Below are positions 23,734 to 48,174 of a stretch of 64,000 nt of DNA, one piece after another; position 1 is the first letter of the stretch; each line of letters begins with the position of its first letter. Made by a program: the position numbers and the translations under genes. The notes beneath the pieces are model-generated. The model was not told where the DNA came from. It was given only the letters and a program-made list of their open reading frames with translations, and made no database searches. This DNA comes from Apostichopus japonicus (lineage: Eukaryota > Echinodermata > Holothuroidea > Aspidochirotida > Stichopodidae): the NCBI RefSeq assembly GCF_037975245.1, contig NC_092569.1:30820668-30884667 (forward strand), read 5' to 3'.

Positions 23734-24239
23734 TTAATAACGTGGCTGTATTTTCATTGTTGTTGTTGTTATTCCGCAATCAGAACCGCGAAGATTCTTC
23801 CAGAAGATACCGCGGTAATCGTTGGACGAGTAATCACCATTCAGATTGGAGTAGCCGCAGGAATAGAAATGTGTCTCATAAACAGGATCTTTGTTTCGGC
23901 AGTATCTACAAGGATAGTTACCACTACAGCCTTCGCAATTAATACATTTGTAATGATCATCATCACAAGAATAACAATAACGAGAGCAATAAAAATAAAA
24001 AAAAGAACAATAATAATAACAATCATGATAATAACAAAAACAGCTAGATAACTCGTAGTCTCCTGTAGCTACGCGGTCGCTGAATGAGTAGCAGTTGCTG
24101 GTAGAGCCTGTGCTACTATCGTCTGGATACCACCAGCCACCTCGGTGTTTTTCTGCACAGTCGAAGGTACTCGATCCATCGTTGTCTTGATCGCGCGTAC
24201 TAAATCGTTGTCCTGAATTTGCTTCCATAGCATTGTAAC
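23734..24239 (-). pseudogene. Copy A terminal exon: fibrinogen C-part with Cys-rich insert
   Basis: Open across 506 nt to TAA, with acceptor TTCTAG. It reads YNAMEANSGQRFSTRDQDND (the DxDND calcium-site motif), FDCAEKHRGGWWY, then about 89 residues with 13 cysteines, then SCGYSNLNGDY, GIFWKN and MKIQPRY. All 13 insert cysteines are conserved with copy B, while about nine of the residues between them differ. The exon itself is undamaged although exons upstream in copy A are broken. Confidence 0.85.
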
Positions 24240-25517
24240 CTAGAAGGAAATTAGCGAATAATTAGGAAATGTATATTCTTGCTATATGTGAAGTTTTCAT
24301 TCATGTATACACTATATCTTATTAAATAACTTTCAGTTCGTTTGCTATAATTATCGGTTGTCAGTGCGTATGTTGCTGTGTTAGTTAATGTTTAGGCGTA
24401 TGTAATATTTTGAGCTTTAATATAAGAGTTCTTTCTTTTGAGATTTTACAAAATTTGAAGATAGTAATCAAAGTTCCAGTTATCACCGGGGAGGTTTCAC
24501 TTCTGACAACACGTCTTGGAACCTTGGTTCATATCATCGTTTTCTATCAAAATATATGTCTTTTGATCACTACTATAAGTAATAGTTCATACCTCAAAGC
24601 TGCGACAAATATTATGTAGTGAAGCGATTTCAAGATACGAGTGAAAGCAGCATTCTTTTAAGAGCTCATTTTTTGGCCAATTTAAAAGTAAAAGGTTTGA
24701 CTTTCTTCAACATGAAAGGGTTTTCGGATAAGAAGTGAATTTTCATCGTTTCATCGTCTCCTCTAGTGAAACGTCTTATCTTTCATCTGAAGTTTTTACT
24801 TCCATTTGATACTGACAAAATAATGAGTTTTACCTATTATCTGATTATACATTCATAAAAATAAGAACTAAGGCAGGTAATGCTCTTTGGGAAAGAAACA
24901 CATACACTTCGTCTCGACTGTTCTCTCAACATAATGTTCAAATTCTTTCATACTTTTGTTGATGTTATTTTTTTTTTGGTAATACTATTAGCATCTTAAC
25001 CAATGCCATGGAAGAACATTGTATGGTCAAATGAACCTTCAATTTCTTCTCTTTTGGAAACGTTAAAGTTATATTTAATAAAATTAATTTTATCATTTCT
25101 TTTAATTATAAAGTTAGCTGTATTTTGCAGCAGTTCTAAGGTTTCTAGGCTAGTTATGCTTTATGCTTCTTTATGCTTCTAAGATCGACACAGTCTGAAT
25201 GAAAACACGAGAAATTAGACGCAGAGCTATATATGAACTTGGTTGCTATTATAGAATATGAATGTTATAATCTATCATTATGCATACACGTGCTAAAGTG
25301 TAAAGCAAATATACAATGAACTTTGTTTTCGAGACTCTAAGCACGAGGTATAGTTTGTAGTTCTACATTAGTCTCTACACTTGATCTATAACAATACCTG
25401 AGTATATGTACGAGTACAAATACTAAAGTATGATTACGAATACAGGTAGTTATGTTAGAATAAGATTACACAATAACTACGAGTCTGCGTATGATTGACA
25501 TTTAGAACAATACATAC

Positions 25518-25724
25518 CAGCATTTCCATAGTGGCCACCTAATGACAGTCGGTATCTGTCTCCTTCGCTACTGATTCTAAATGATGAAAAACTGCTGTAG
25601 TATGTTGATCCTTCCCTGTTAGTCTTTTCTATTCGAAGTTGGTAGGATTTTTGGTTTGTCAATTTGTATATTTTATCGTTGCCAATCCAATGATTTCCTG
25701 TTGGGTTTCCAAACCCTACCAAAT
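25518..25724 (-). pseudogene. Copy A exon: fibrinogen middle part with 55-bp deletion
   Basis: 207 nt against 262 in copy B. The acceptor (TTGGTAG) survives, but the QRRTSSSVSFNRYW coding part is gone, and the retained frame reads ATT TGG TAG. Downstream, GNPTGNHWIGNDKIYKLTNQ is intact in a frame that cannot be reached from the previous exon. Confidence 0.85.
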
Positions 25725-25976
25725 CTACCAAAAAAAAAATCAATTAGTATTAGATGGCAAGTACGTATGTATGGAATATCTCATTGTACTGCAATAAGTA
25801 AGAGAAATTAATTGGTGAAGGTCAATAATCCGATTTATTTTAAACGAAAGGAAGATGGATCAATTTAATTAAGTAATTGAATAATTTACTTCACATGTTA
25901 GTTAACGAAGTCCTGTCATATAAGAAAACACAATTTAACATGGGAAAGATATTGCTTGTCAATGGCTAAAACTTAC

Positions 25977-26276
25977 TGTCCATCCACCACTAGACATGTC
26001 ACAATAAACTTCAAACCCGGAGCTTCCAGCGGGATAAATGGTATATTTTCCGTTATTTCTTCTACCCGCTCTGTATAGATCAGAACAATCTCTCGGTCCA
26101 CTGCGGGTACATGTAACACCATCATCTGCAAACCATTCGATACAGTAACATCAACGGATATCATTCCGCGCCTCGCAGGTTGCATCTGCACTACAACTGT
26201 ACCTCTCACGTCTAAGTACGTTCCTGTTGCAAGTTATTCGTGAGGCACAGTCATAACTAATGTATGATTCACCTCC
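25977..26276 (-). pseudogene. Copy A exon: EGF-c plus fibrinogen N-part, TGA
   Basis: 300 nt as in copy B. AGA of the EGF module is replaced by TGA (ATC CGT TGA TGT). The fibrinogen part continues GPRDCSDLYRAGRRNNGKYT to GGWT|gtaagt. I count about 15 differences from copy B, nearly all in the EGF half and nearly all amino-acid changing. Confidence 0.8.
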
Positions 26277-26523
26277 CTGGAAGATAAATGTTAAATGACG
26301 TATACCAAAGATAGTAAATACATGTTAATTTGTTACATTTTTAACGACTTTTGATGACGCACTGGATTAACCTTAATATATGGTCATGAGCGTTTTAAAT
26401 AAATTTGGTAACGTTCATCGTTCTCAGTGTATCAAATGATCGGTTGCCATGATATGCAATTTGGCTAGATCTAAATTAATTATATGGAAAGCATTTAAAA
26501 TACCCTACAAGAATCGTACTCAC

Positions 26524-26733
26524 CCTTAATACGCTTCCTTTGGCAGCAACAAAGCAGTTGTGGGTGCACGTCACTCCATCTCCTTGGTAGTTTCGATTGC
26601 AGAAACATTTAGAGACACCGTTCCTCTCATCACAGGTTGCGTGATCACTACACTGGTAACTCTCATCTACAAGCGTGTTGTTCCTACAAGTTGATCTTTG
26701 TGTACATCATGAATTGACGTAGAACTCGCCTTC
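26524..26733 (-). pseudogene. Copy A exon EGF-b with TGA (deleted in copy B)
   Basis: 210-nt symmetric exon: EGEFYVNS, then TGA where gene 1 has AGA, then CTQRSTCRNNTLVDESYQCS, DHATCDERNGVSKCFCNRNY, QGDGVTC and NCFVAAKGSVLR before a good donor (gtgagt). The corresponding interval is missing from copy B. Confidence 0.8.
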
Positions 26734-27318
26734 CTAATTTAAGAAATTTAGCGGGATAAAATAGTAAAAAATAAATCAATTATGGATTTGCGGTTGTAAC
26801 AGTTAAATGTACAGAATTGCAAGGATGGCTGGCCAATGCAAATTTCCTTTTCTTGCAAAGGGTATCAAATTTTAAGATAGTTTAATGAGGTCTTTGCAGG
26901 CAACTCTGATGTTGGGGGCGTAGGTATTTGCCATACTTTTTCTTTAAAAGTAGCTGCCAAATGTTGCCTTCCTTAAAAGGTTTGTTGAAACTGAAAACTC
27001 AAGTTACAATACGTTTGAAACGCACGATTTTGGTAAGATGTATCTAATAATTTTGTTTAAGGTTTATAAGGGAATGCACACCCGTAGAAAGGAATACTAT
27101 GAATCGACTAAATATAATTCATCCTTTGACTGACAGCTTTGCCTGGCCTGTTCGAATGAAATGGAATCAATGGATAACCGCGATGCTCTCGCCACACGGT
27201 TATCTGTAAAAGTAATGCGATACTTGACACGTTTAAATAGTAAAAGGCTTGTCCCAAATTATATGGACAAAGAATTATGAGCAAAGCATTTAAAATGGCC
27301 TGAAAGAACTACAATGAC

Positions 27319-27528
27319 CCTTTATACACTTCTTTTGACATCAACGAAGCAGTTGTGGGTGCACGTCACTCCGTCCCCTTCGTAGTTTTGATTGCAGTAA
27401 CATTTAGAGACACCGTTCCTCTCGTCACAGGTTGCGTGATCACTACACTGTTAACTCGCCTCTATAATCTGGTTGTTCCTACAGGTTGATCTACGTGTAC
27501 ATCTTGAAATGACGTAAAATTCGCCTTC
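27319..27528 (-). pseudogene. Copy A exon EGF-a with two TAA codons
   Basis: 210 nt, symmetric. GCG AGT TAA is shared with copy B. A second TAA (GTA TAA AGG) just before the donor is private to A. The donor is gtcatt, weaker than the gtcagt of gene 1, so skipping is plausible. Confidence 0.8.
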
Positions 27529-27795
27529 CTAATTTAAGATATTCAGCGGGTAAAAATAATCATGATGGATTTGCGGTTGTCACAGTGAAAGGTACAGGGT
27601 TTCAACGGTAGGTGGCCAATATAAACTTCCTTTCGATTGATCTAGGTAAGGGTATGAGCCTTTAGGAAATGTTAATATGGTCTTTAAAGTCAATTCGGAT
27701 GAAGCAGGCCCACGGATTCACCATAAAAAAAGATAGCTATCAAACAATTAATGAAGAGGAAAGCATTTAAAATGACCCGAAAGAGCCGTACTGAC

Positions 27796-28007
27796 CCTTA
27801 ATACACCTCCTTTTTCAGCAACGAAGCAGTTGCATTGGTTCAAAGGGATACATCGCTCTTGCTGTATTAGATAATCACCGACACAAACACATTGCTCTGT
27901 TTCTGGGTGAGATGTAGCCGAGATGCAAGAGTCAGGGTCATCACAATTCCTCTCACAGGTCTCATTGCTAAATATCTCATTAGCCGGACACCATTCGGGG
28001 ATTATTC
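27796..28007 (-). pseudogene. Copy A exon: TIL domain, open
   Basis: 212 nt, phase 1 to phase 0, open. It reads EWCPANEIFSNETCERNCDD, SCISATSH, EQCVCVGDYLIQQERCIPLN and QCNCFVAEKGGVLR. It differs from copy B at about 11 codons by replacement and about 6 silently, far above the neighbouring intron toward exon 4. Confidence 0.8.
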
Positions 28008-28834
28008 CTAGAGTACAGGAAATAATAAAATGTAAATAATATGAACCTGATAGAGAAACGAAGAATATGACGTGAGAAAGAACAGGTTTGTCATTCTGCC
28101 TTCTCATGTCATTCTTATCTGAACGTTAAAGGAAAAATCACACAATCAGAAACAGTTCGAATATATACAGAACAATTTAAATCAGGTAGTGGCTGTTCCT
28201 TATTCAACTTTATGTTAATATTTATTCAAGATTACGAGATGATACTCCGTAATTTGTTGCAAAACTGGTCTAAAACCATATAGTCATAGCTTACTCCTGT
28301 TTCCGAGTTTCCGCGGAGTTACTATACTACTTTTTGACAACAATGATTATTAATTACAACGTTGGTTGTTTTGATCAAACTGGGAGACGGACCTGTTAAA
28401 GTGTGAACATTCTGTTGTACACATGTTAGATACGGTTCCTTGTTCAGAACCAAGTTTAGTGTTGATTACGAAGCAGTAATGTAGAAAGTGCGTAATTACA
28501 ATTCAGCTAATGGAGGCCATTTCGAAATCTAGTATAGATAATAATGAAATATTAATATTTCAACATATCATATATATCATATCATGTTGTAACCGCTACT
28601 ATATGTATTGTAGCACCGTTGTACTCGCTGGTATACTCTATGTATACTCGTACTTTATGTATTGCAGCAGTTTATTCAAGCTAAGAACAATTTTGACACA
28701 TCAATTTTACTTCCAAAAGATCAATTCGATATCAGAATAAACCTTTCAGTCTATGCACGTTTACTTTCGACATTTAATAAACAAATACGAGTTATTTTGG
28801 CTTTATGTTTAATAAGAATGTAAAAGACACTTAC

Positions 28835-29099
28835 CATCTGATATTTCGAATGTACCTAAACTAGATATATGATAATCCCCCCATTCATCTGAGATACGAA
28901 ACTCGTCGTATGTTACATAGTAAGTATCTCCAGCAACGTTCTCAAAATCCATTCGCAGTTGGTACAGCTTTTGATTTGTTAAGAAGGCAATTTTCTCATT
29001 TCCAATCCAAAACTCACTCCCTAGAAAGCCAAAGCCATTTCTGAAATCTTTCCAACTTCTGTTGAAATTGACGGAATCTGATCTTCGGCGCTGTAATAC
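28835..29099 (-). pseudogene. Copy A exon: first fibrinogen domain C-half
   Basis: 265 nt, open, VLQRRRSDSVNFNRSWKDFR to GTFEISDG|gtaagt. It differs from copy B at only about three positions, in contrast with the TIL exon next to it. Confidence 0.85.
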
Positions 29100-29430
29100 C
29101 TACGACGAATACCAAAGAAGTTAAGCGTTAACTAGGACGTTATTAAATATGAATTATTCGTTCCCTACCGCAATGTGATTTGTTGCTAACATTTCTAACA
29201 GAAAATAGAAATTATATATATAACTTCAATTTGTAGTGTAGGCTAAAGGTTTACAATTTTTCTTGGAAGATGAACTACACTGGACTTAATTTCAAAATGT
29301 ATAAAAATAATTGATTCAAATTTTGCTTCGATAAAAAGATTCAAGTTGAAAAAATTGAAAAATTGAAGTAAATTTGTTCAAAACTGGTTAAAGTTGAACA
29401 GGGAACATCAAGTTATCAACTATGGCATAC

Positions 29431-29603
29431 CGTCCATCCACCAGTATCAAGATCATTATAACAGTAAGCCTCAAACGGTTCCGGGTAGCCATCTGGTTTA
29501 ATAAGGTACACTCCAGATGTATTGTGGGTAGAAGAACATGCATTCGATACTTCTCTGCAATCTCTCGGATACTCAGGTTGTTGAAAAACAAAGTATGTAA
29601 AAC
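29431..29603 (-). pseudogene. Copy A exon: first fibrinogen domain N-half
   Basis: 173 nt, open, phase 1 to phase 0: FTYFVFQQPEYPRDCREVSN to YNDLDTGGWT|gtatgc. Essentially identical to copy B. Confidence 0.85.
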
Positions 29604-30209
29604 CTGGATGAAAGGTAAAACAAAGTGAACATTTTAACGCGATTGAAAAATCATTTCAGTTAACGAAAATAGCATTCTGAGCCAATTGTAATAAACATGG
29701 CTTTGTTACTATGAGGTAAGATAATAGATTAGCCTTTATGCCAATTATTACTCAACTACCGTATAGAGGAAGATATCGCGACTAATATTAAATTTAATAA
29801 GGTAATCGTGGTTGGATTCTCAGATGTAACTGTTTTGAAACAATTACGTTAACATAAAATTCAAAGACCATTTGAATCAAATGTTTTCGTAGTTATCAGT
29901 AGTTAAAGACTAATGAAAACAGTCAAATTACATTTAACGTACATGAAAAAATATCGATGTAGCACGTTGGACATGTAAAGATCAAAAATATACGACTCAG
30001 AGGAAATCAATTTCATAATAGATGTTCGGAAATGGTGACATGATTGAAAAAAAAAAAAAAACGTTTAGAGTGACCACTAAAGAACCAACATTTCCAGCCA
30101 TTCAAGTTGGTCAACTGAGGTGTTAACATTTATAATACATAAGTGATATAGCTCACTGAGTTTACTTCTTAGCATAAGGTCAATCATATAACATAACAAC
30201 TACACCTAC

Positions 30210-30240
30210 CTGAAGATCTTCTGTCGGCACCGACGATTCC
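30210..30240 (-). pseudogene. Copy A linker micro-exon, 31 nt
   Basis: GIVGADRRSS plus one base between TTACACAG and gtaggt. Identical to the copy B micro-exon. It has no signal exon upstream other than the single one at 45,570. Confidence 0.6.
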
Positions 30241-32500
30241 CTGTGTAATAAAATACTTTTAATGAATACATTACAAGACATACAGATTGATGCAGTCAAC
30301 ATTAAGCAGGATCAGATTAAATGTAAAGCTAATGTCTTATAAAAACAGTTCGAGGGAAAGAAAGAACAATTCGCAAACTGGTTCAAAACATGTGAGGTTA
30401 AAACAAGTTGAGTCGATATAAACTTTGGTAAATTCTCCAGATCACCACTTGTATTGATGTTTTATCTTTGTCTACATTCCATAGCTGATTTACAGGTCAA
30501 TGATCACTTACAGGATACAACTCTCTTCCTGGAAGCTTTAGATTAATGGCATTTTTCCGGTGTAACAACTATCCTGGTACATGATACGTAAGTTCACGTA
30601 AAGAACAAAGGCAATAGCTGACTGCTTCCTTAGACAGCTTTGTTGCTTAATGCAGAAAGATGTTCTTTGTTCAAGTTATATTTTGACGTAAGAAGATTAC
30701 CGACAAATGTGTCTTGATACTTACTGTGCACAACGAAACTCTAAGATTTGAAAGGGTCATTTTACTTATAAGGTAAGTTCATGCGTTTATCAGAACGAAA
30801 ACGAAAACATATTCTTTGATTGTCTAATTTCGTGTGCGTTTTTGTCGCTTCTGTTACTGTTACTTGTCATTTAGCCTTTGAAGAAGATCATGCTAGGATC
30901 GAATCCTCAAGCCAGCTTACTTTTACACATTGTCTAATTTCTGTAGACACTTATTTACTTCCATCAGCCGGCTATACTAACAACTAAGTCTAGCCAAAAT
31001 CAGCAAGTGCTTCGTGTTTGAAATATTTCGTAAACCAATCGGCAACAAAATGTGATACGCAAACTTGATTTTCAAAATACAATCTTTTCATCAGTCATTG
31101 ATGTTTTCACAAACGGCATCCATGATACTATTTGCAGCTTCTGCAATGTACACAATTTTTGGAATGATTTAGAAGAGGGGTTTCCATGTGTTAAAACATT
31201 TATTCTCAGCGGAGGACTGATAGGCTACTATTTTAGGTATAAACATATATTCACATACGTTAAGTTACTATCCTGAATATAACATTGTATAATACATCAG
31301 CCAGACTGGTGACATTTTCTTTAATGCAACCCGATTACTTTCAGGTTCTCCTTTTATTTAATTGTTTTGTATTGATGATGGTTCCAGTGAAGCGTTAAAT
31401 GTTAGCGTTAGCGTTAAATGTCTATTAAAACGTTGCGGGTTTAACCACTACTACCACAACGTCATATTCAGCGTATACAAACACACCCGCACTCTGGTCA
31501 GGGCGTACTCAAATTGCATTTCAAGGCGCACAATACGTTTTTTTTTTTTTGGAGATTAAAGTGGCGTCCGCTAGCTAGGTCAGGTGTCATATCAAATGCA
31601 TACAACGAGTAACCTTTGGCGTAGTCACTACAACTGATCTGATTGCCGTAGTCACTGAACATACTATTTAATCCCGATGACAGGCAATGACGTAGCGAAC
31701 ATCCGTAAAATTAAGAAGTAACGGTTTGCTTTGTGTTTGTCATTGTTGTCATCTTAACGAACAAAACGCTAGTTCTTTAAATAATCAACAAGACTCCATT
31801 ATCTGTTGGTGAATGCCAGGGATGTGGAGTCGGAATACAAAGGCCACTGTTATGCCATGCCCCCCCTCCCCACCTATGCCCTCAATTTCTAAGTTATTCT
31901 TGAAAATGACACTTTCTTTTGAATTTGTAAGACTCAAGGGGATTCATGTCGGAATATTACTCAAACTTGTTATATTTTAAACACAGCAGTAAAGTTTTAA
32001 TTTCATGCTGGGGTTGGGGATGATCAGGTGTTTATCGCAAAACAAGGAATTTGGAGAACGATAGTTTCTATATTCGGGACAACCAAGCAGATGACCAAAT
32101 GAATAAATACCACATCATTCATACATGGAGATGAGTGAGGGAGTAAGAAATATATGCAGACCAATGGTAAGTTATTAAGTCTGGTTGAATATGTACCTTT
32201 GGAAAATATCTAATTAAAGGAGTCGTCCAGAAGACTGGTTATATATGATCAAATTCGTGTGTATTATCGAAAGCAAATGTATTATCTAATTGTGTCAATT
32301 TTAGGATATTGATTCAGGGATAAGGAGGGCGCATATTATGGTGATTTAGGATGATTGTGTTCTGTTTGCATAAACCAATGCGTTTTACTCTGGCAGTAGA
32401 ACTGATCTCTCAAAGATAATACATAAACAACCCAGAAAGTACATCAAAACGTATAAGATGTCGTTGCTAGTTAAGCGATGTCATTACATTGCCACTAACT

Positions 32501-32506
32501 TTTATT
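32501..32506 (-). terminator. Candidate poly(A) signal for copy B
   Basis: AATAAA on the minus strand, about 420 nt downstream of the copy B stop codon. The same hexamer is at 23,305-23,310 in copy A. Position only; cleavage is not shown. Confidence 0.3.
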
Positions 32507-32927
32507 CAATATAATCGCAACATTTGGAATTGAACATGACTAGTCAGCATACTGATGTATTTTTTTAATATATTTCATTGCATAATTTCATAGTATTCTC
32601 AGTGCCATTATTACTGATAACATTTTAAAAGACAAGTTTGGAATCCAATGCAATTATCGAAAACTATTGAAAAAGTATCAAATGCCATCGAGTTCTCTGT
32701 GCTGGCTGTCCCACTGGTAAAATGGTTCATCGTTGTTTTGTATTTTGCCCCATAATATAGTATTACCTTATAAGGCTTATTAGTGTCTCTTTCCTTCACT
32801 TCGATCTTTCAAATACGCTAACTTCCACTATAGCTTCGAAATGTACTTCCTTGTTTAATATATGTTTTTATATCGCCAACCGTTTCCTGTCCTTGTTACC
32901 TTGAAGACTTCAAATCCACTACTGTGA

Positions 32928-45570
<12,643 letters not shown>

Positions 45571-45688
45571 AATTTCGGGTCTGTAGAAATGTCACGCGAA
45601 AATGTAATCGATGAAGTGCAAGATGACAAATGGCACAGAGTCTCTCTAGAGAGGTGATCAACTCCCTACTGAAATGACCGCAGTAGTG

Positions 45689-45702
45689 GTATGGATGTCC
45701 AT
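45689..45702 (-). promoter_or_regulatory. Conserved upstream motif of copy B
   Basis: GTATGGATGTCCAT (plus strand), 119 bp upstream of the ATG, followed as at 4,395 by TAAAT. It matches the gene 1 and left-edge motifs at 13 of 14 positions. Confidence 0.4.
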
Positions 45703-47139
45703 TAAATCCATCATTTTATTTGAAATATGGTTTGGATTATAGGTACAGCTCATACGAGGAAATGCTGTACATTGGCCTCTGTGTTAATTAGGCTAGTGGT
45801 CATGCGCAATCTAACTTAATATTATTTGTAGCTATTTGCATCTTGAACTTTCACTCTATATATACAGTTAGCTTCAGTTGCATAATGTTGAATTGTCCTT
45901 GTTCCGATAAATATAGCATAAAACCTATTGTATACTAATTGACTATCGTGTCTCTAGTTCCAAGGACAGCAGTGATATTGCAATTTAATAACTCTTAATG
46001 TATTTGGTTTTTAAAACGAGTATCGTGCTACGTTTTAATTTTATTACGTTCAGTGTGGTTTATGATCAAAGGTTTTGTAATTGGGCGTAGTTGTGATGTC
46101 AATTCTACCAAACCGATAAAAATGCTGATTTACTTGTTCTGGTTGATATCATCCATATGTTTAAGAACCCTTTATGAGTGATTATGTTAGCTAAGTTACT
46201 TTGCTTTTGGTTGGAAGGCAAAATTAAAGCAGTATCGAAAGGACAGGAAGTGATACTACTAACCAACACTTTATAACATGCATGAACTAGTACAATACAT
46301 ATTATATACGGTGAAATGTACGGTATGATCCATTCTACACTATCAATATGTATGTACAAATATCTAATTAACACAGTTTGGAACAGTCGAAGTTTGTCAG
46401 TGGTATGCTATATGAAAAATACTTCCTTGTTTTATGATGCCTACGTCACACCCTGTTTGCGGAATCGAGTATCCTCACATCTGATTGAATAAACATGTCA
46501 GCTGTTTTGTTGGGCTTTCACTGAATTTTTATTATCTGTAAAAATTACATCCATACTGACTGTAAACAATAAAAAAAAATCTTTGTCATTTATATAAGAT
46601 ATTGAATCCAAAGAGCTTGTTTTGACATTTAAAAATGTATACTGATATCAGATTACAAACCTCTCTTTTAATTAAAATATTATTTTAATTTGTAGCAAGA
46701 AAGGCTCCAGGGGCTTTAAAACAAGTCAAGAATGCAGAGGAGAAAAGAGTGGTCGAGGAGAAGGCTAGGCGTGAGACCTTATTCGTTCCCACGGCAGCAA
46801 ACCAAACGTAAACATTTTCTAAAAAAACATTCTAGTTCAGCTGAATTATTTCAGATGAGCTATAGCGATGCGCATGCTGCGAAAATACACTGCGTAACGA
46901 TATTTGTTTTTAGGCCACTGCATAACTGGCTATATTACAAAATATGAAAGTTTATATTGTCCATTAGCTAAGTTCGTCAAATGTATTAAAGTCCAGACAT
47001 TGAACAATAAACAAGAATCATCATACTGGAAAACTTTTAAAAGAGTACTATGTTTTTCTTTCTGATATATTATTTAAAAAAAAACATGTAAAAGAATTAA
47101 AACAGGAAACAAAATCTGCTGATAATGATATCATATGAT
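45703..47139. other. No recognisable gene
   Basis: AT-rich. Frames at 46,105-46,374 (minus) and 46,732-46,947 (plus) have no recognised domain. Confidence 0.5.
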
Positions 47140-47929
47140 CAGGGGCGTAGCCTACATTTTTTTGGGCCAAGTTTTTTTTTTTTTTTAAAAACACCCATAA
47201 TTCAAATCGATAAGCTTGCTGGACGAGTTTAAGAGTCTATAGACAGGAAAAACTATTGAAATGAACGTAGCAAGAATATGGCTAAATTAGGTGACCTATT
47301 CTTCTGTCATCTATGCTGTCATTTCTATCGCGTGCCGTTTCATTTAGCACTCTACCCACCGAAAAAGACTAGGATCCGATCTTGTCAGTTTTTTAACATG
47401 TTTTTGTTTTTAACCCGTTTACGCAGATAATATTTTAGTGGAGAAAACACTTGAGAAATTTGCATCAGATGGCAATCGTCGGATAGCTCTCGCCTTCTCT
47501 TATTAGGCTAACTTAAACATTTACTAGCTACAGTTGTATCATACATTTCTGGACTATCTTTGTATCTACAAGTATCAGAAGTTGAAAAGTAAGACTACTC
47601 TGTACATGTACCTTGCTAATTTTAATGCATTATGTAGTATTGAATTACGTACTATTTTAACTCGTTAGTTTTTTTTTTTTTGGGGGGGGGGGGTTTAAAA
47701 GTGATATTGAATGAGGTGTCTCAAGTTAGCAAGAGGCCAGGGAACCAGAATGAACATTCGGGAAGGGCTGTTTCCGGCCATCTGGGGGATTTGTAACACC
47801 AACATTTTCTTGTACGCTCCGCGCCAACTGATGGTGGCGCTCCGCTCAGATAGTCGTGCCTACAACTTTGAAATTCCATATCAATCGCAAAATGTGTCCC
47901 CCCCTTTCAAATTCCTGGCTACGTCGCTG
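47140..47929. mobile_element. hAT-like non-autonomous element
   Basis: Left end CAGGGGCGTAGCC and reversed right end CAGCGACGTAGCC agree at 11 of 13 positions and resemble the ends of the element at 16,584. There are T- and G-runs inside (47,670-47,693). The plus-strand frame at 47,711 crosses the right end and is not a transposase. Flanking 8-mers do not match clearly. Confidence 0.5.
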
Positions 47930-48174
47930 CGAAGTGCATATACTGTTGGTTCTTTGTTTTTGCAGTGGGCATAGTTTATCCCTAGTAATTAGTATAACGA
48001 CATATTGCATACAATATGTTCGTGACAGTGTTTCCAAGCAAAACAGGAGATGGGAGGAAGGAAATGAAACCCGATGTGTCTGCTTTGTCTTACTTTTTTG
48101 CACAAACAAATGGATAGACGGCTCAAAAATATTGTCACTCAAAACAAATTTCTCAGCATTGCTGATCTGGTTGG

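Larger units (their letters stand above)
23734..30240 (-). pseudogene. Copy A of the fibrinogen/TIL/EGF gene, without signal exon
   Basis: Exons, minus strand: linker 30,240-30,210; first fibrinogen domain 29,603-29,431 and 29,099-28,835; TIL 28,007-27,796; EGF-a 27,528-27,319; EGF-b 26,733-26,524; EGF-c plus fibrinogen 26,276-25,977; fibrinogen middle 25,724-25,518; terminal 24,239-23,734. Defects: two TAA codons in EGF-a, TGA in EGF-b, TGA in EGF-c and a 55-bp deletion with TAG in the fibrinogen middle exon. It has no own first exon because the duplicated unit excludes it. EGF-a and EGF-b are symmetric and could be skipped, but EGF-c and the deletion cannot be bypassed for a full-length product. 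Confidence 0.8.
22132..31328. repeat. Tandem segmental duplication, copy A (9,197 bp)
   Basis: Starts ACCCGATTACTTTCAGG and ends ...CATTTTCTTTAATGCA immediately before the same start at 31,329. Most of it matches copy B with about 1-2% differences, judged by eye. It contains fibrinogen-gene exons 2-8 and a 3' flank but not the signal exon. There is no repeat at both outer boundaries, so an end-joining or replication-based origin is more likely than unequal crossing over at a dispersed repeat. Confidence 0.95.

Noticed and set aside
23730-24051. Plus-strand and alternative-frame ORFs over the terminal exon (also at 32,924-33,245)
   Set aside because: Complement or shifted frames of exon 8. 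Only the minus frame carries the fibrinogen motifs.
25973-26209. Open frame of 78 codons (and its twin at 35,221-35,457, and 9,385-9,576 in gene 1)
   Set aside because: It is a shifted frame over the EGF-c/fibrinogen exon. The true frame shows CxxxATC, GDG and GPRDC motifs and correct splice sites.
29388-29628. Overlapping open frames on both strands (also at 38,395-38,635)
   Set aside because: Out-of-frame readings of the exon for the first fibrinogen domain N-half.
30855-30960. TTTGAAGAAGATC...GGATCGAA stretch resembling retroelement 3' flanks (twin at 39,955)
   Set aside because: Too short and no coding part. It is simply duplicated within the A/B units.
31052-31276. 74-codon plus-strand frame, duplicated at 40,136-40,360
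   Set aside because: Conserved only because it lies in the recent duplication. No domain, signal or splice context.
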